A stretch of 64,000 nt of DNA from CAYWIT01 sp964458415 (GTDB taxonomy: Bacteria; Pseudomonadota; Alphaproteobacteria; Micavibrionales; UBA2020): the NCBI GenBank assembly GCA_964458415.1, contig CAYWIT010000011.1, positions 1 to 64,000 of the forward strand, given 5' to 3'. The notes under the pieces were generated by a model, which saw nothing but the letters and a program-made list of their open reading frames with translations, made no database searches and was not told where the DNA came from. Positions within the stretch are counted from its first letter, which is position 1; every line of letters begins with the position of its first letter. Below, piece by piece: positions 35,076 through 42,962 of this stretch. The position numbers and the translations under genes are program-made.

Positions 35076-36227
35076 CTATCTTTCGTGAACGTCGGGACTG
35101 AACAGGTCAATCACCAGCCGGTAATTTCCACCGCTGCTGGCGGGCGATAATATCTGCTGCGAAACGATTTCCGACCCATAGAGCATATCCATGGAAAGAA
35201 CGCCTTCCGCAAAACCATAGGCCGCGACCAGCGCTGCGGATGAGGCTTCCCATTGCGGAGCTGTCGCCCATTTCATTTGCGGCAGCGTCACGATCAGGCT
35301 CTTGCCGTTATTTTCCAGCCGCGTCTTGAAATCCGGCTTGGCCGTGAGGTCCAGCACAATGCGCGTCTTGTCGAGATGATCGCCAATCCGCACCGACTTG
35401 ACATCGCCCAGCATCGGACCCGCCGCCAGCTCCGGGGGGGTTGCTGCGATAACGGGGGCAGCAGCCGGAGCTGAGGCGACGGGCGACGCTTTTGCAGCCA
35501 CCGGCGGAACGGCTGGCGGCTGCGCAGGCACGGCAACGGACGGAGACGGCGTTTTTGCCACCTCCGCCGCTGCCGGTAAAGAGGTTGGAGCTGCGCTCTC
35601 AGGGGGCAATCCTGCAAGCGCAGCTCCGGGGGTAACCAGTGAAGAGGGTGCTGCTGAATCAGCCGCGGCTACGTTGGCCGTGGCTTTATCTATGCCTCCA
35701 ACAACGTCTTCACCTGGTATCGGAATCTGTTTTGTTTGTTTAATTGGCTCGACGGAAACGTCCGGAACGGGAATAGGCTCCACATCGACGGCGCCATCCT
35801 GCATGGTCAGTGTCTGCAACTGCCCGACAAGTTCCTTGATGTCCTTTTCAACGGAAACCAGCCGCACCATCGACGGCACGACCGTATCCAGATCGTTGCG
35901 GAGCGCCTGGACAGCCTCTTCCAGCCGCCGGAAACGATCTTCATTATCATCAATCCGGTCATTGAAAAGCGGCGTAAACTTCAAGCCTTCCGCGGGTGCC
36001 AGCACACGAAAAGCGTCCATCGCCGTCGGCACTTTCGGCGCAGCAGATTTCTGCTGTGCCGGAGGCGCAGACGCTCTGCCGCTACCACTATTGCTGTCAC
36101 CGAATGAACATCCGGTGAGCAATACCAGCAAGCCAAGGCAGGATACGAACCCTGTCAGACGGTGCGACTTTAGCCCAAAGCCGCACGCCGACGACGGTCC
36201 GCATTGACTACGGACTTCGTCTCCCAT
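35076..36227 (-). CDS. AMIN-like domain lipoprotein
   Basis: The 383-residue protein has a lipobox (LLTGC, Cys39), a short helical region (about 75-140, EAVQALRNDLDTVVPSM), a long Pro/Ala-rich linker (about 160-285) and a C-terminal AMIN-type beta domain (VKSVRIGDHLDKTRIVLDL to LVIDLFSP). AMIN domains bind peptidoglycan or guide proteins to envelope machines such as secretins. It is last in the minus-strand run of DUF4402 and chaperone genes, 107 bases after the chaperone, so it may serve that secretion locus as a periplasmic spanner. That is inference. The ATG at 36227 gives an unusually long n-region before the signal, so the true start may be further in. Confidence 0.7.
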   Translation of the reverse strand: MGDEVRSQCGPSSACGFGLKSHRLTGFVSCLGLLVLLTGCSFGDSNSGSGRASAPPAQQKSAAPKVPTAMDAFRVLAPAEGLKFTPLFNDRIDDNEDRFRRLEEAVQALRNDLDTVVPSMVRLVSVEKDIKELVGQLQTLTMQDGAVDVEPIPVPDVSVEPIKQTKQIPIPGEDVVGGIDKATANVAAADSAAPSSLVTPGAALAGLPPESAAPTSLPAAAEVAKTPSPSVAVPAQPPAVPPVAAKASPVASAPAAAPVIAATPPELAAGPMLGDVKSVRIGDHLDKTRIVLDLTAKPDFKTRLENNGKSLIVTLPQMKWATAPQWEASSAALVAAYGFAEGVLSMDMLYGSEIVSQQILSPASSGGNYRLVIDLFSPDVHER

Positions 36228-36334
36228 TAAAAAGTATTGCCCCCTGAAAATATACCATAGATAGTTACCCCACCTGTTATCGTAAACAGGCAGGGCAACA
36301 AGTCAACTAAAAATTAAAATAACGTTAAAGCCGT

Positions 36335-37171
36335 TTACCTTAACAGATCGGCGACATTGAAGGTCTTTTCATCAAAGCGCTTGCCCTTGTCCGCTTCCAT
36401 GCCTTCATAGACGACACGGATTTTTCCACCGGACAGGCTCTGCTCGGAAATGTTCACGTCAGCTTCACGACGCGAAACTTCAGGATAAATGTTCAATCCA
36501 TTGAGTTCGCCGATTTTCCTTTCCTCTCCCCCCGGCGGAGTCCAGAAAATATCCGACCGGCCCAGTGTGCTATGTTTGCCGGTACGTTCGATATAAAGAC
36601 GGATACGCGGTCCCCGCTTGCCCTCGGCGGGAATAAATTTCGGATCGACGATTTTCGCCTGCGCGTCATAAGCCCCCTGACGCAGCATCACCGGTACGGA
36701 AAAACCGACATTCACGCCCACGCCGACCGCAGCCCCCTTTTTCGACGCGGAAATATTGGGACTCGCTATACGATTCATCTTGATATGCATGCGATATTCC
36801 CCATCCGGCAGATCTGCCGGCCGGCGCAGGGAAAGCCGGACAGATTGCTTGCCACGCGGCGGCAGCTCCACCTGACGCGGACTGTAAACGATCATCTTGG
36901 TCAAGTCATAACCCGGCGTTGTCGGACCTTCCAAAGCCTCGTAAGCCCCCGTCGGCAGCTGTTTCAGGTGATAGAGCTCCATCCGGAAGATCGCCGCTTT
37001 TGTCGAGGTGTTGACCAAGGTCAGGCCCTTCATCCGGTCATGGCCCTGAAAAACCGTGCGGATCGGCATGATCATCAGATCAGCCAAGGCCGCCGGAACA
37101 GAGAAAAAAACCACTGCCGACAGCGCCATTGCCGCCACGCCAGTTACGATTTTTCCTTTTTTATTCAGCAT
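36335..37171 (-). CDS. PapD-like periplasmic chaperone (second locus)
   Basis: The 278-residue protein has a signal peptide (cut after ALA) and an N-terminal Ig domain starting LMIMPIRTVFQGHDRMKGLTL. It has the chaperone-type strand VELPPRGKQSVRLSLRRPADLPDGEYRMHI and a second Ig domain after residue 170. It follows the DUF4402 gene by 13 bases and has GGAG before its ATG. Sequence differs strongly from the chaperone at 17106-17816, so the two loci are not duplicates. It probably folds the DUF4402 proteins for export by the outer-membrane protein at 38722-41973. Confidence 0.8.
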   Translation of the reverse strand: MLNKKGKIVTGVAAMALSAVVFFSVPAALADLMIMPIRTVFQGHDRMKGLTLVNTSTKAAIFRMELYHLKQLPTGAYEALEGPTTPGYDLTKMIVYSPRQVELPPRGKQSVRLSLRRPADLPDGEYRMHIKMNRIASPNISASKKGAAVGVGVNVGFSVPVMLRQGAYDAQAKIVDPKFIPAEGKRGPRIRLYIERTGKHSTLGRSDIFWTPPGGEERKIGELNGLNIYPEVSRREADVNISEQSLSGGKIRVVYEGMEADKGKRFDEKTFNVADLLR

Positions 37172-37184
37172 TTTATTTCTCCAT

Positions 37185-37682
37185 TTAATAGTAAAGAGTC
37201 AGGTCAAAAGTGCCGCTGTAGACACCGCTGTCATAAGGATTACTGTTGCCAGATGTCGTCAGCCTTGCCCCGATGTATAATGTGCCGCTTCCCGCTCCGT
37301 CTGTCGAGAGGTCATTCGCCGTAAAATTATCCAGCGTAAAGCTCTCGCTCCCCGTTTTATCCAGCCCCGTACTGTTATCCAGTATCAACCCACCCTCCGT
37401 CGGCGGGTTTGGCACCGCTACTCCCACATAAAAAATGACATTGGCCGGCAACCCTGTAAAGCTATACTCCCCCCGTTGCGCGTCAATGTTCGAGATGATG
37501 TCCGGGTCGTAAACTGTTGAATTGTCAGTGGCAACCGTAATCGTATGTTGTGCTGAATTATTGCGTGTCGCAAATTCGCCAAAGCTCAAAGCCTGTACTT
37601 CTGTCATATCTTGCGCAAGAGCAGGACTCCCCCGTAAATCAAGCGTGCAAAAAAGAGCAAGAATGTAAAAAAAATGCTTCAT
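37185..37682 (-). CDS. DUF4402 family secreted protein, candidate pilin (minor)
   Basis: The 165-residue protein has a signal peptide (cut after ALA, about 23) and an Ig-like beta domain of the DUF4402 kind: ALSFGEFATRNNSAQHTITV at the start and GVYSGTFDLTLYY at the very end. It has no Cys in the mature part. The C-terminal pattern G-x-Y-(S/T)-G-(S/T)-F-D is shared with the DUF4402 protein upstream. It sits between that gene's terminator and the chaperone, so it may be transcribed at a lower level by read-through. Its role as a subunit is inferred from the locus. Confidence 0.7.
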   Translation of the reverse strand: MKHFFYILALFCTLDLRGSPALAQDMTEVQALSFGEFATRNNSAQHTITVATDNSTVYDPDIISNIDAQRGEYSFTGLPANVIFYVGVAVPNPPTEGGLILDNSTGLDKTGSESFTLDNFTANDLSTDGAGSGTLYIGARLTTSGNSNPYDSGVYSGTFDLTLYY

Positions 37683-37725
37683 CCCCTAAGACTAGGTGAT
37701 TTTTTTAAAATTGCAACGTCATCCA

Positions 37726-37754
37726 AACAAAAACCCCGCCACAAGGGCGGGGTT
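37726..37754 (-). terminator. Terminator after the first DUF4402 gene
   Basis: On the minus strand a perfect 9-bp stem (AACCCCGCC/GGCGGGGTT, 37732-37754), a 5-base loop and TTTTTGTTT follow the DUF4402 stop by 23 bases. As a partial terminator inside an operon it would make the first subunit more abundant than the second subunit and the chaperone. Confidence 0.8.
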
Positions 37755-37777
37755 CTGTCCGTTTTCAGGAAAACGAA

Positions 37778-38419
37778 TTAGTAAACGATCCGCACATCGA
37801 ACGAACCGGTATAAAGACCGTCGGTATAATCAACCGGCACCGCACCGGCATCAACCTCCGTCTGGATCGTGCCACCGATCTTCCAGCTGAGCGCGCCGGC
37901 ACCATCCGTTGTGCCAATCCCTGTCGTCCGCGCTGTCGTGACAGAGTTATAACTGCCCACTGTCGCCAGATTATCATGCACCTCGAGCAGGATAAATTCC
38001 TCGGCACCGTTGATCGGATTCACAAAGTTGTCATAGTCGACATAGAGGTTCTCGTTAAAGAACGCCCCCGTCACAGCCACCGTCGCGGCCGCAGCGCCAC
38101 CGGTGTTTGTATCGTAAACGATAGAAGCCGGGCTGGCACTATAATAACCGTCACCGGGCTCATCCGTCACAATGCCAGTTGTTTCCACCAGCATCGTCGC
38201 CGTTGTGCTGGTACCTGTCCCGTCCTTCAGCGAACCGATCTGGCCAAAAGCAAGATCTGTTACCGCCACGTCAATCAAGTTGTCCACAGTTGCCGTCACG
38301 TCGATCGTCACCGGATCACTGATCTGAACAGGGGCCGCATTTGAACTGACGGCGTAAAAACCGGCACCCAGCGCCACTGCGCTGACCACCGCGAATTTTT
38401 GGAAAGATGTAAGTCTCAT
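37778..38419 (-). CDS. DUF4402 family secreted protein, candidate major pilin
   Basis: The 213-residue protein has a signal peptide (cut after SNA, about 28), then the DUF4402 domain: VTIDVTATVDNLIDVAVTDLAFGQIG at the start and DGLYTGSFDVRIVY at the end. It contains many Thr, Ala and Gly, and no Cys. It has a strong ribosome-binding site (AAAGGAGAAG) and is first in the minus-strand group, with its own terminator. These traits fit a highly made surface subunit. The divergent 1083-residue outer-membrane protein would be its exit port. Confidence 0.75.
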   Translation of the reverse strand: MRLTSFQKFAVVSAVALGAGFYAVSSNAAPVQISDPVTIDVTATVDNLIDVAVTDLAFGQIGSLKDGTGTSTTATMLVETTGIVTDEPGDGYYSASPASIVYDTNTGGAAAATVAVTGAFFNENLYVDYDNFVNPINGAEEFILLEVHDNLATVGSYNSVTTARTTGIGTTDGAGALSWKIGGTIQTEVDAGAVPVDYTDGLYTGSFDVRIVY

Positions 38420-38721
38420 TAGGCTTCTCCTTTTGCTAAACTGACTCAGTTTGGGTTCATCCCAGGTAGAGGTAACTTCTTTTTTTAGGACAACGGATCA
38501 GGAAGTCCCGAAATCCCCTTACCGCATACTTTCATTAAGCCATGAGAATCGTTAAGGTCCGGTTAAAACGTGGAAATTTATCGCTTTGTTTTGTTAAACT
38601 TTTATCTATTCTGAAAATGAAGCCCCGTTATCAGCGCCTCTGCCGTTATAATGCCACAGCTTGCCCCGCTTGTTCCCTTTTCTATTCTGTGGTCTAATAA
38701 ATCGGGGTTTTACAAGGGGCT
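38420..38721. other. Divergent regulatory region with a 15-base inverted repeat
   Basis: These 302 bases separate the DUF4402 gene (minus) and the usher-like gene (plus). An inverted repeat AAACTGA-C-TCAGTTT lies at 38438-38452 in the leader of the DUF4402 gene. A TATAAT box lies at 38647-38652, about 70 bases before the usher-like start, without a good -35. I see no gene here. Confidence 0.45.
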
Positions 38722-41700
38722 ATGGGGAAAAAGCGTTTTACAAAAAAAATTCGCCGCGGGATTCTGGTGTTGTCATTTCTGACAACGCTGCAAGTTCCTG
38801 CTGCCCCCGCCTGCGCCGAACCGCCCGCCGCCACGCTCTCCCGTGAACAATTGATGAATCTGGCCCGCCAGTTTGTCGACAAGATCGGTCAGGGATTGAA
38901 AACCGCCGATGAGCAGATGGCGGAAAAAATCGATCCGGAAGACCTGCGCATGCAGAAATATTTCGAAGGCCTGCCCGAAGGCGAGCCCCTGATCCTGCAA
39001 ATCAGCCTGTCCGGCACACGTTTTCACGACAAACGGAGGATCAACATTGACCAGCCGGTCATGGCGATCAAGGAAGGCCATGACGTCATGATCTCCCTCC
39101 TCGACTTTGTCGGCGCCGCCAGCTTTCCCATCAAGGTTGACGCGGAAAGCGGTACTGCCGATGGCTGGTTTATCCGTGAAACCCAGCCGTTCAATCTGGA
39201 CATGGCGACCCGTAAAGTCACCGTGCTGAACAAAACTTTTGATATCGCGCCGGAGGACGCCCGCATTGACGGCCCCGACATTCTGGTCCGCGGCAAGACC
39301 CTGTCCCGCTGGTTCGGGTTCCAGATGCTCGCCAACCCGCAAGCACAAAAGCTGGAGGTTGTGACAGAACAGCCCTGGCCTCTGCAGGAAAAATACGAGC
39401 GCGTCCGGCGCTATGCCAGCATCGTTCAGAAACAACCCCCGAAAAACCCGCGGCAGGATGAAGATTACAAACTGGTGGATATCCCCAAGGCGGATATCTC
39501 GCTGCGCCAGCTCTACGACAAACACGCTGACGGGCGGGTCATGAAAAGAACGGCATGGACGCTCAACAGCACGGGCGATCTTGCTGCCCATCAGGCCCGC
39601 GCCACGATTTCCGGCAGCGATCAGGAACCGGTTAATACCATCAATTTCACCCTCTCGCGATCATCCGAGGAACCCGCGCTGCTGGGCCCGCTCAAGGCCC
39701 GTTTTTACGAACTGAATGACATCCGCTCGGTGAAAGTCCCCCTTACGGGTAACGCGCCGCTGGAGCGCGGCCTGCGTGTCACCAACAGAAACCCCGATGT
39801 AACCTATGATACTGCGACGGTGATCGAAGGCTATACCGATCCGGAATGGGATGTCGAGCTTTACCGCAACACGCAATATATCACCGCCATGACTGTCGGC
39901 ATCGATGGCCGCTATGGCTTTGAGGATGTCCAGCTCTTCGCCGGGGAAAACAGGTTCCGCATCGTGCATTACGGCCCCCACGGGGAACTGCGGGAAGAAG
40001 AACGCGTCATCACTGTGGCGCCGGGCGCCTATGGCACCGCCGGCCTCTATAACGTCTCGCTCTCGCAACAAAAAATACAGACCTATACATCAACCAAGTC
40101 CGGCGGGCGTGATGAAGGCACACCGCACCTCGCCGCCACCTATGAAAAGCAGATCGGCGACACGCTTGTCGTGCATGGCGGCCTCAACGCGCGGCAACAA
40201 CAGGGAACGCAGGCCCTCTATCTCAACGGCGGCGCCTTTACACAGATTGGAAAGGCGCTCGTCAATACCGATATCGCCGTCACGCCGGAGAAAACCTATA
40301 CCGGATATCTGGTCGCCAGACAAAACTTTGGCCGACATTCAGGCTCCGCTTCACTCAACATCCGGGGCGAGGACTATGTCACCGATACCGCCATTGATTC
40401 CCGCGCGCCCGCGAACTATGCCACAAACGTCACACTGAGCGGCCCCCTGACGGATATGCTCCGCGGCGGGCCCACCTATACCGCCTTTGCCGGACTGTCC
40501 CTGACCAGTACCGATACCACAACGTTCAGCACCGGTCTGAAACTCTCCGGAAAAATAAACAGAGACCTCTATGCCAGCAATTCCCTTTCCTACAGCCAGG
40601 TCACCAATGCCGCCGGAGAAAGTCTGGACAAGCTTGGCGGCGCGCTCTCCCTGCGCGGAAGGGCGCTCAATACGACATGGCGATCTTCTCTGGATTACAG
40701 GATCATGCCGGAATCGGAACTGAAAAGCCTCCGCGTCAATTTTTCGCGCAAGCTCACAAAAAAGATGGGAGCCGATGTCAGTTTCCTGCGCAAAATGGAT
40801 ACCGGCTATACGCAGGAAGGGCTGTCTCTGGACTGGAATCTGGATCGTGCCACCCTCTCCTCCTCCGTCTCCTATGACAGCGAACAGGCCATATCCGCCA
40901 TGATGAACGTCAGGTTCGGCCTGGCCTATAACCCATACAGTAATGACTTCATCATGAAAAACAGCAGCCTGTCCTCCACTGGCGGGGTTGCGGCCTTCGT
41001 CTTTCTGGACAAGGACGGGGATGGCGCCTTCTCTGCCGGAGACGAGCCGCTGCCGGATGTTCTTGTCAGGGCCGCACAGGTTTCACGCACCGCCGACACC
41101 GACGAAAAGGGCGAGGCTTTTATCTATGACCTGCCGACAAACAAGGTCACGGACATCATCGTCGAGGAAAGCAGCGCCTTTGACCCAACCTGGGTCTCCG
41201 GCTTCCCCGGCATCTCCCTGCGTCCGCGTGCCGGTTCGATTACCCGCATTGACTTCCCCATCCTGCAAGGGGCCGAGATGGACGGAACGGCCTGGATGGA
41301 GGATGCAAGCGGCAACAAGACGGCAGCCCGCAACATCCGGCTGGTGCTGAATACGCCGGATGGACAAGTTGTAAAAGAAGCCTTGACCCCCTATGACGGG
41401 TTTTTCGTCATCAGCGGCATCCGCCCCGGCGTCTATTACCTGACGGCGGATACGACGCTTTCTCCGGTTACGGGTTATCTGCCACCGAAAAAAGTTATTA
41501 TCGGTCCGGAAGGCGCCCTGCTTTACGGACAAAACATCATCCTGACCAAGGGGTATGACATCCCCGTCACTTTCCGCAGCGACACACCCTCTCCCGCCAG
41601 CGATATACGCGCCTCGCATATCCTGCAGCCCGCCGATATCGCTGCCGAGGATGTGACCTTCCGCGTCGGCCAGTATCACTCGCGTCTGGGCATGGCCTTT

Positions 41701-41973
41701 GACTGGTACAAGCTCAAGGTCCGGCACAGGGATCTGGGGAAATACTTTACACTGGCCGCCGACTTTGACGCCATCGAACCGGATGCCGCCAATGCACGGC
41801 TCAGCCTGCCGTTGCGTTCCAGAAATCCGCTCCGCCCCGAAGAGGCGGCCGCTATCTGTCAGCAATTCATCGACCGCGATTTCACATGCGCAGTCGAGGT
41901 CACCACCCGTTTCAAGGACGCCGTACCAACCGCAGAAGCTGCTGGGAAATCAGAGAAAAATGGCAAAACCTGA
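38722..41973 (+). CDS. Large usher-like outer-membrane beta-barrel protein
   Basis: The 1083-residue protein has a signal peptide (cut after ACA, residue 32), an N-terminal periplasmic part (33-250), a beta-sandwich region (about 350-440: EGYTDPEWDVELYRN, YGFEDVQLFAGENRFRIVHYGPHGE) and a probable barrel (about 445-750). C-terminal prealbumin/SdrD-like domains follow (about 755-960: AAFVFLDKDGDGAFSAGDEPLPDVLV, then NIRLVLNTPDGQVVKEAL), then a last domain with the Cys pair AAICQQF and DFTCAV. The domain order resembles a usher (N-domain, barrel with plug, C-domains), but the classical Pfam usher motifs are not apparent. It is divergent from the DUF4402/chaperone genes, which supports a transport role. 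SD AAGGGG is close to the ATG. Confidence 0.65.
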   Translation: MGKKRFTKKIRRGILVLSFLTTLQVPAAPACAEPPAATLSREQLMNLARQFVDKIGQGLKTADEQMAEKIDPEDLRMQKYFEGLPEGEPLILQISLSGTRFHDKRRINIDQPVMAIKEGHDVMISLLDFVGAASFPIKVDAESGTADGWFIRETQPFNLDMATRKVTVLNKTFDIAPEDARIDGPDILVRGKTLSRWFGFQMLANPQAQKLEVVTEQPWPLQEKYERVRRYASIVQKQPPKNPRQDEDYKLVDIPKADISLRQLYDKHADGRVMKRTAWTLNSTGDLAAHQARATISGSDQEPVNTINFTLSRSSEEPALLGPLKARFYELNDIRSVKVPLTGNAPLERGLRVTNRNPDVTYDTATVIEGYTDPEWDVELYRNTQYITAMTVGIDGRYGFEDVQLFAGENRFRIVHYGPHGELREEERVITVAPGAYGTAGLYNVSLSQQKIQTYTSTKSGGRDEGTPHLAATYEKQIGDTLVVHGGLNARQQQGTQALYLNGGAFTQIGKALVNTDIAVTPEKTYTGYLVARQNFGRHSGSASLNIRGEDYVTDTAIDSRAPANYATNVTLSGPLTDMLRGGPTYTAFAGLSLTSTDTTTFSTGLKLSGKINRDLYASNSLSYSQVTNAAGESLDKLGGALSLRGRALNTTWRSSLDYRIMPESELKSLRVNFSRKLTKKMGADVSFLRKMDTGYTQEGLSLDWNLDRATLSSSVSYDSEQAISAMMNVRFGLAYNPYSNDFIMKNSSLSSTGGVAAFVFLDKDGDGAFSAGDEPLPDVLVRAAQVSRTADTDEKGEAFIYDLPTNKVTDIIVEESSAFDPTWVSGFPGISLRPRAGSITRIDFPILQGAEMDGTAWMEDASGNKTAARNIRLVLNTPDGQVVKEALTPYDGFFVISGIRPGVYYLTADTTLSPVTGYLPPKKVIIGPEGALLYGQNIILTKGYDIPVTFRSDTPSPASDIRASHILQPADIAAEDVTFRVGQYHSRLGMAFDWYKLKVRHRDLGKYFTLAADFDAIEPDAANARLSLPLRSRNPLRPEEAAAICQQFIDRDFTCAVEVTTRFKDAVPTAEAAGKSEKNGKT

Positions 41974-42058
41974 AATAGCATTTGACGAAATAACGAATCT
42001 CTGTAAAAGTAGACAGATGAACAAAATACATGCCTATATTCCATTCTGCAGGACACGA

Positions 42059-42162
42059 CGAGCCAACCGTTAGCAATACGGTTGGGGCCTTCCTCGTTTA
42101 TCGGGCAAAACTCCACAAAATATAAAACAATACCAACGGAACCCCGGTTCCCCCTCGTTTAT
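42059..42162 (+). repeat. Two hairpins each followed by CCTCGTTTAT
   Basis: In the 203-base gap before the acetyltransferase gene, CCAACCGT pairs with ACGGTTGG (42063-42085) and CGAG/CTCG can extend it. A second hairpin GGAACC-CC-GGTTCC lies at 42138-42151. Each is followed by the same ten bases CCTCGTTTAT (42092-42101 and 42153-42162). The first may end transcription of the usher-like gene. The second lies just before the acetyltransferase ribosome-binding site. Confidence 0.45.
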
Positions 42163-42176
42163 ATTTGGAGTTCCTC

Positions 42177-42950
42177 TTGAAAAACGACAAAACAAAAACA
42201 CCTATTTTAAAAACAGGGCCCCTGCCAAAGCAGGGAGGCACATATGCTCTCGTCCTGCAATTTCAGGAAAATATAACGGATATCCTTGCTTTGCAGGATA
42301 CCGTCATCAACAGCCTGACAGCAGATGAAAAAAGCTTTGTTCTTCCCAAAAGCCAGGCATTCTTCGAACAACATCTGTCACAGGGCAACACCATCCTTGG
42401 CGTCATGCACAATGGACAGTTGATCGCACAAAGCATCATCCTGAATCCAACGCCGGAAAACGGGAAAACCGGCATGGTTGACATGAATCTCGCCGCCAGC
42501 CCTGAAAAGGTTACCGTCCTGCAAGGTGTCCTTGTGCACCCCGAATACAGGGGCAATAAACTGATGACCGTTATGGTGGACACATGGCTATCTCTGGCAG
42601 CCGAAGAAAACCGCATTCACGCCATTGCCGAAGTTACCACCGATAACTACCACAGCTGGAGCGTTTTCCTGAAAGAAGGCTTAAGCATTCACAGCATCGG
42701 CGTCGATGCGACTGACGGCACTGAAGTTTACAACATGCATGCGCATATAAATGCGCTGATTGAAAAAAGAATGCAAAAGGATTTCAATGCCGCCAGCGCA
42801 AAAAAGCCGGATGCCCTGTGTCCCCGGGACGACATCGCCCAACAAAAAGAGCTCATCGCCAGCGGGCATAAAGGCACGACCTATAACCCCGCAACCGATA
42901 CTTTTGGCTTTCAGAAAAAAAAGAAATGTCAGCCCACGGCAGGCCCCTGA
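42177..42950 (+). CDS. GNAT family N-acetyltransferase
   Basis: The 257-residue protein has the acetyl-CoA binding motif A as VLVHPEYRGNKLMTVMV (about residues 117-133), following a strand with NPTPENGKTGMVDMN and preceding TTDNYHSWSVFLKEG (motif B). This fits a GNAT acyltransferase. An extra C-terminal 60 residues, rich in Lys and ending CQPTAGP, are not part of the fold. The start is a TTG at 42177, chosen because GGAG lies 6 bases ahead. An in-frame TTG at 42165 lacks one. Substrate unknown. It lies alone between the pilus-type locus and the ABC exporter, convergent with the latter. Confidence 0.75.
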   Translation: MKNDKTKTPILKTGPLPKQGGTYALVLQFQENITDILALQDTVINSLTADEKSFVLPKSQAFFEQHLSQGNTILGVMHNGQLIAQSIILNPTPENGKTGMVDMNLAASPEKVTVLQGVLVHPEYRGNKLMTVMVDTWLSLAAEENRIHAIAEVTTDNYHSWSVFLKEGLSIHSIGVDATDGTEVYNMHAHINALIEKRMQKDFNAASAKKPDALCPRDDIAQQKELIASGHKGTTYNPATDTFGFQKKKKCQPTAGP

Positions 42951-42962
42951 AGCATTATACCC

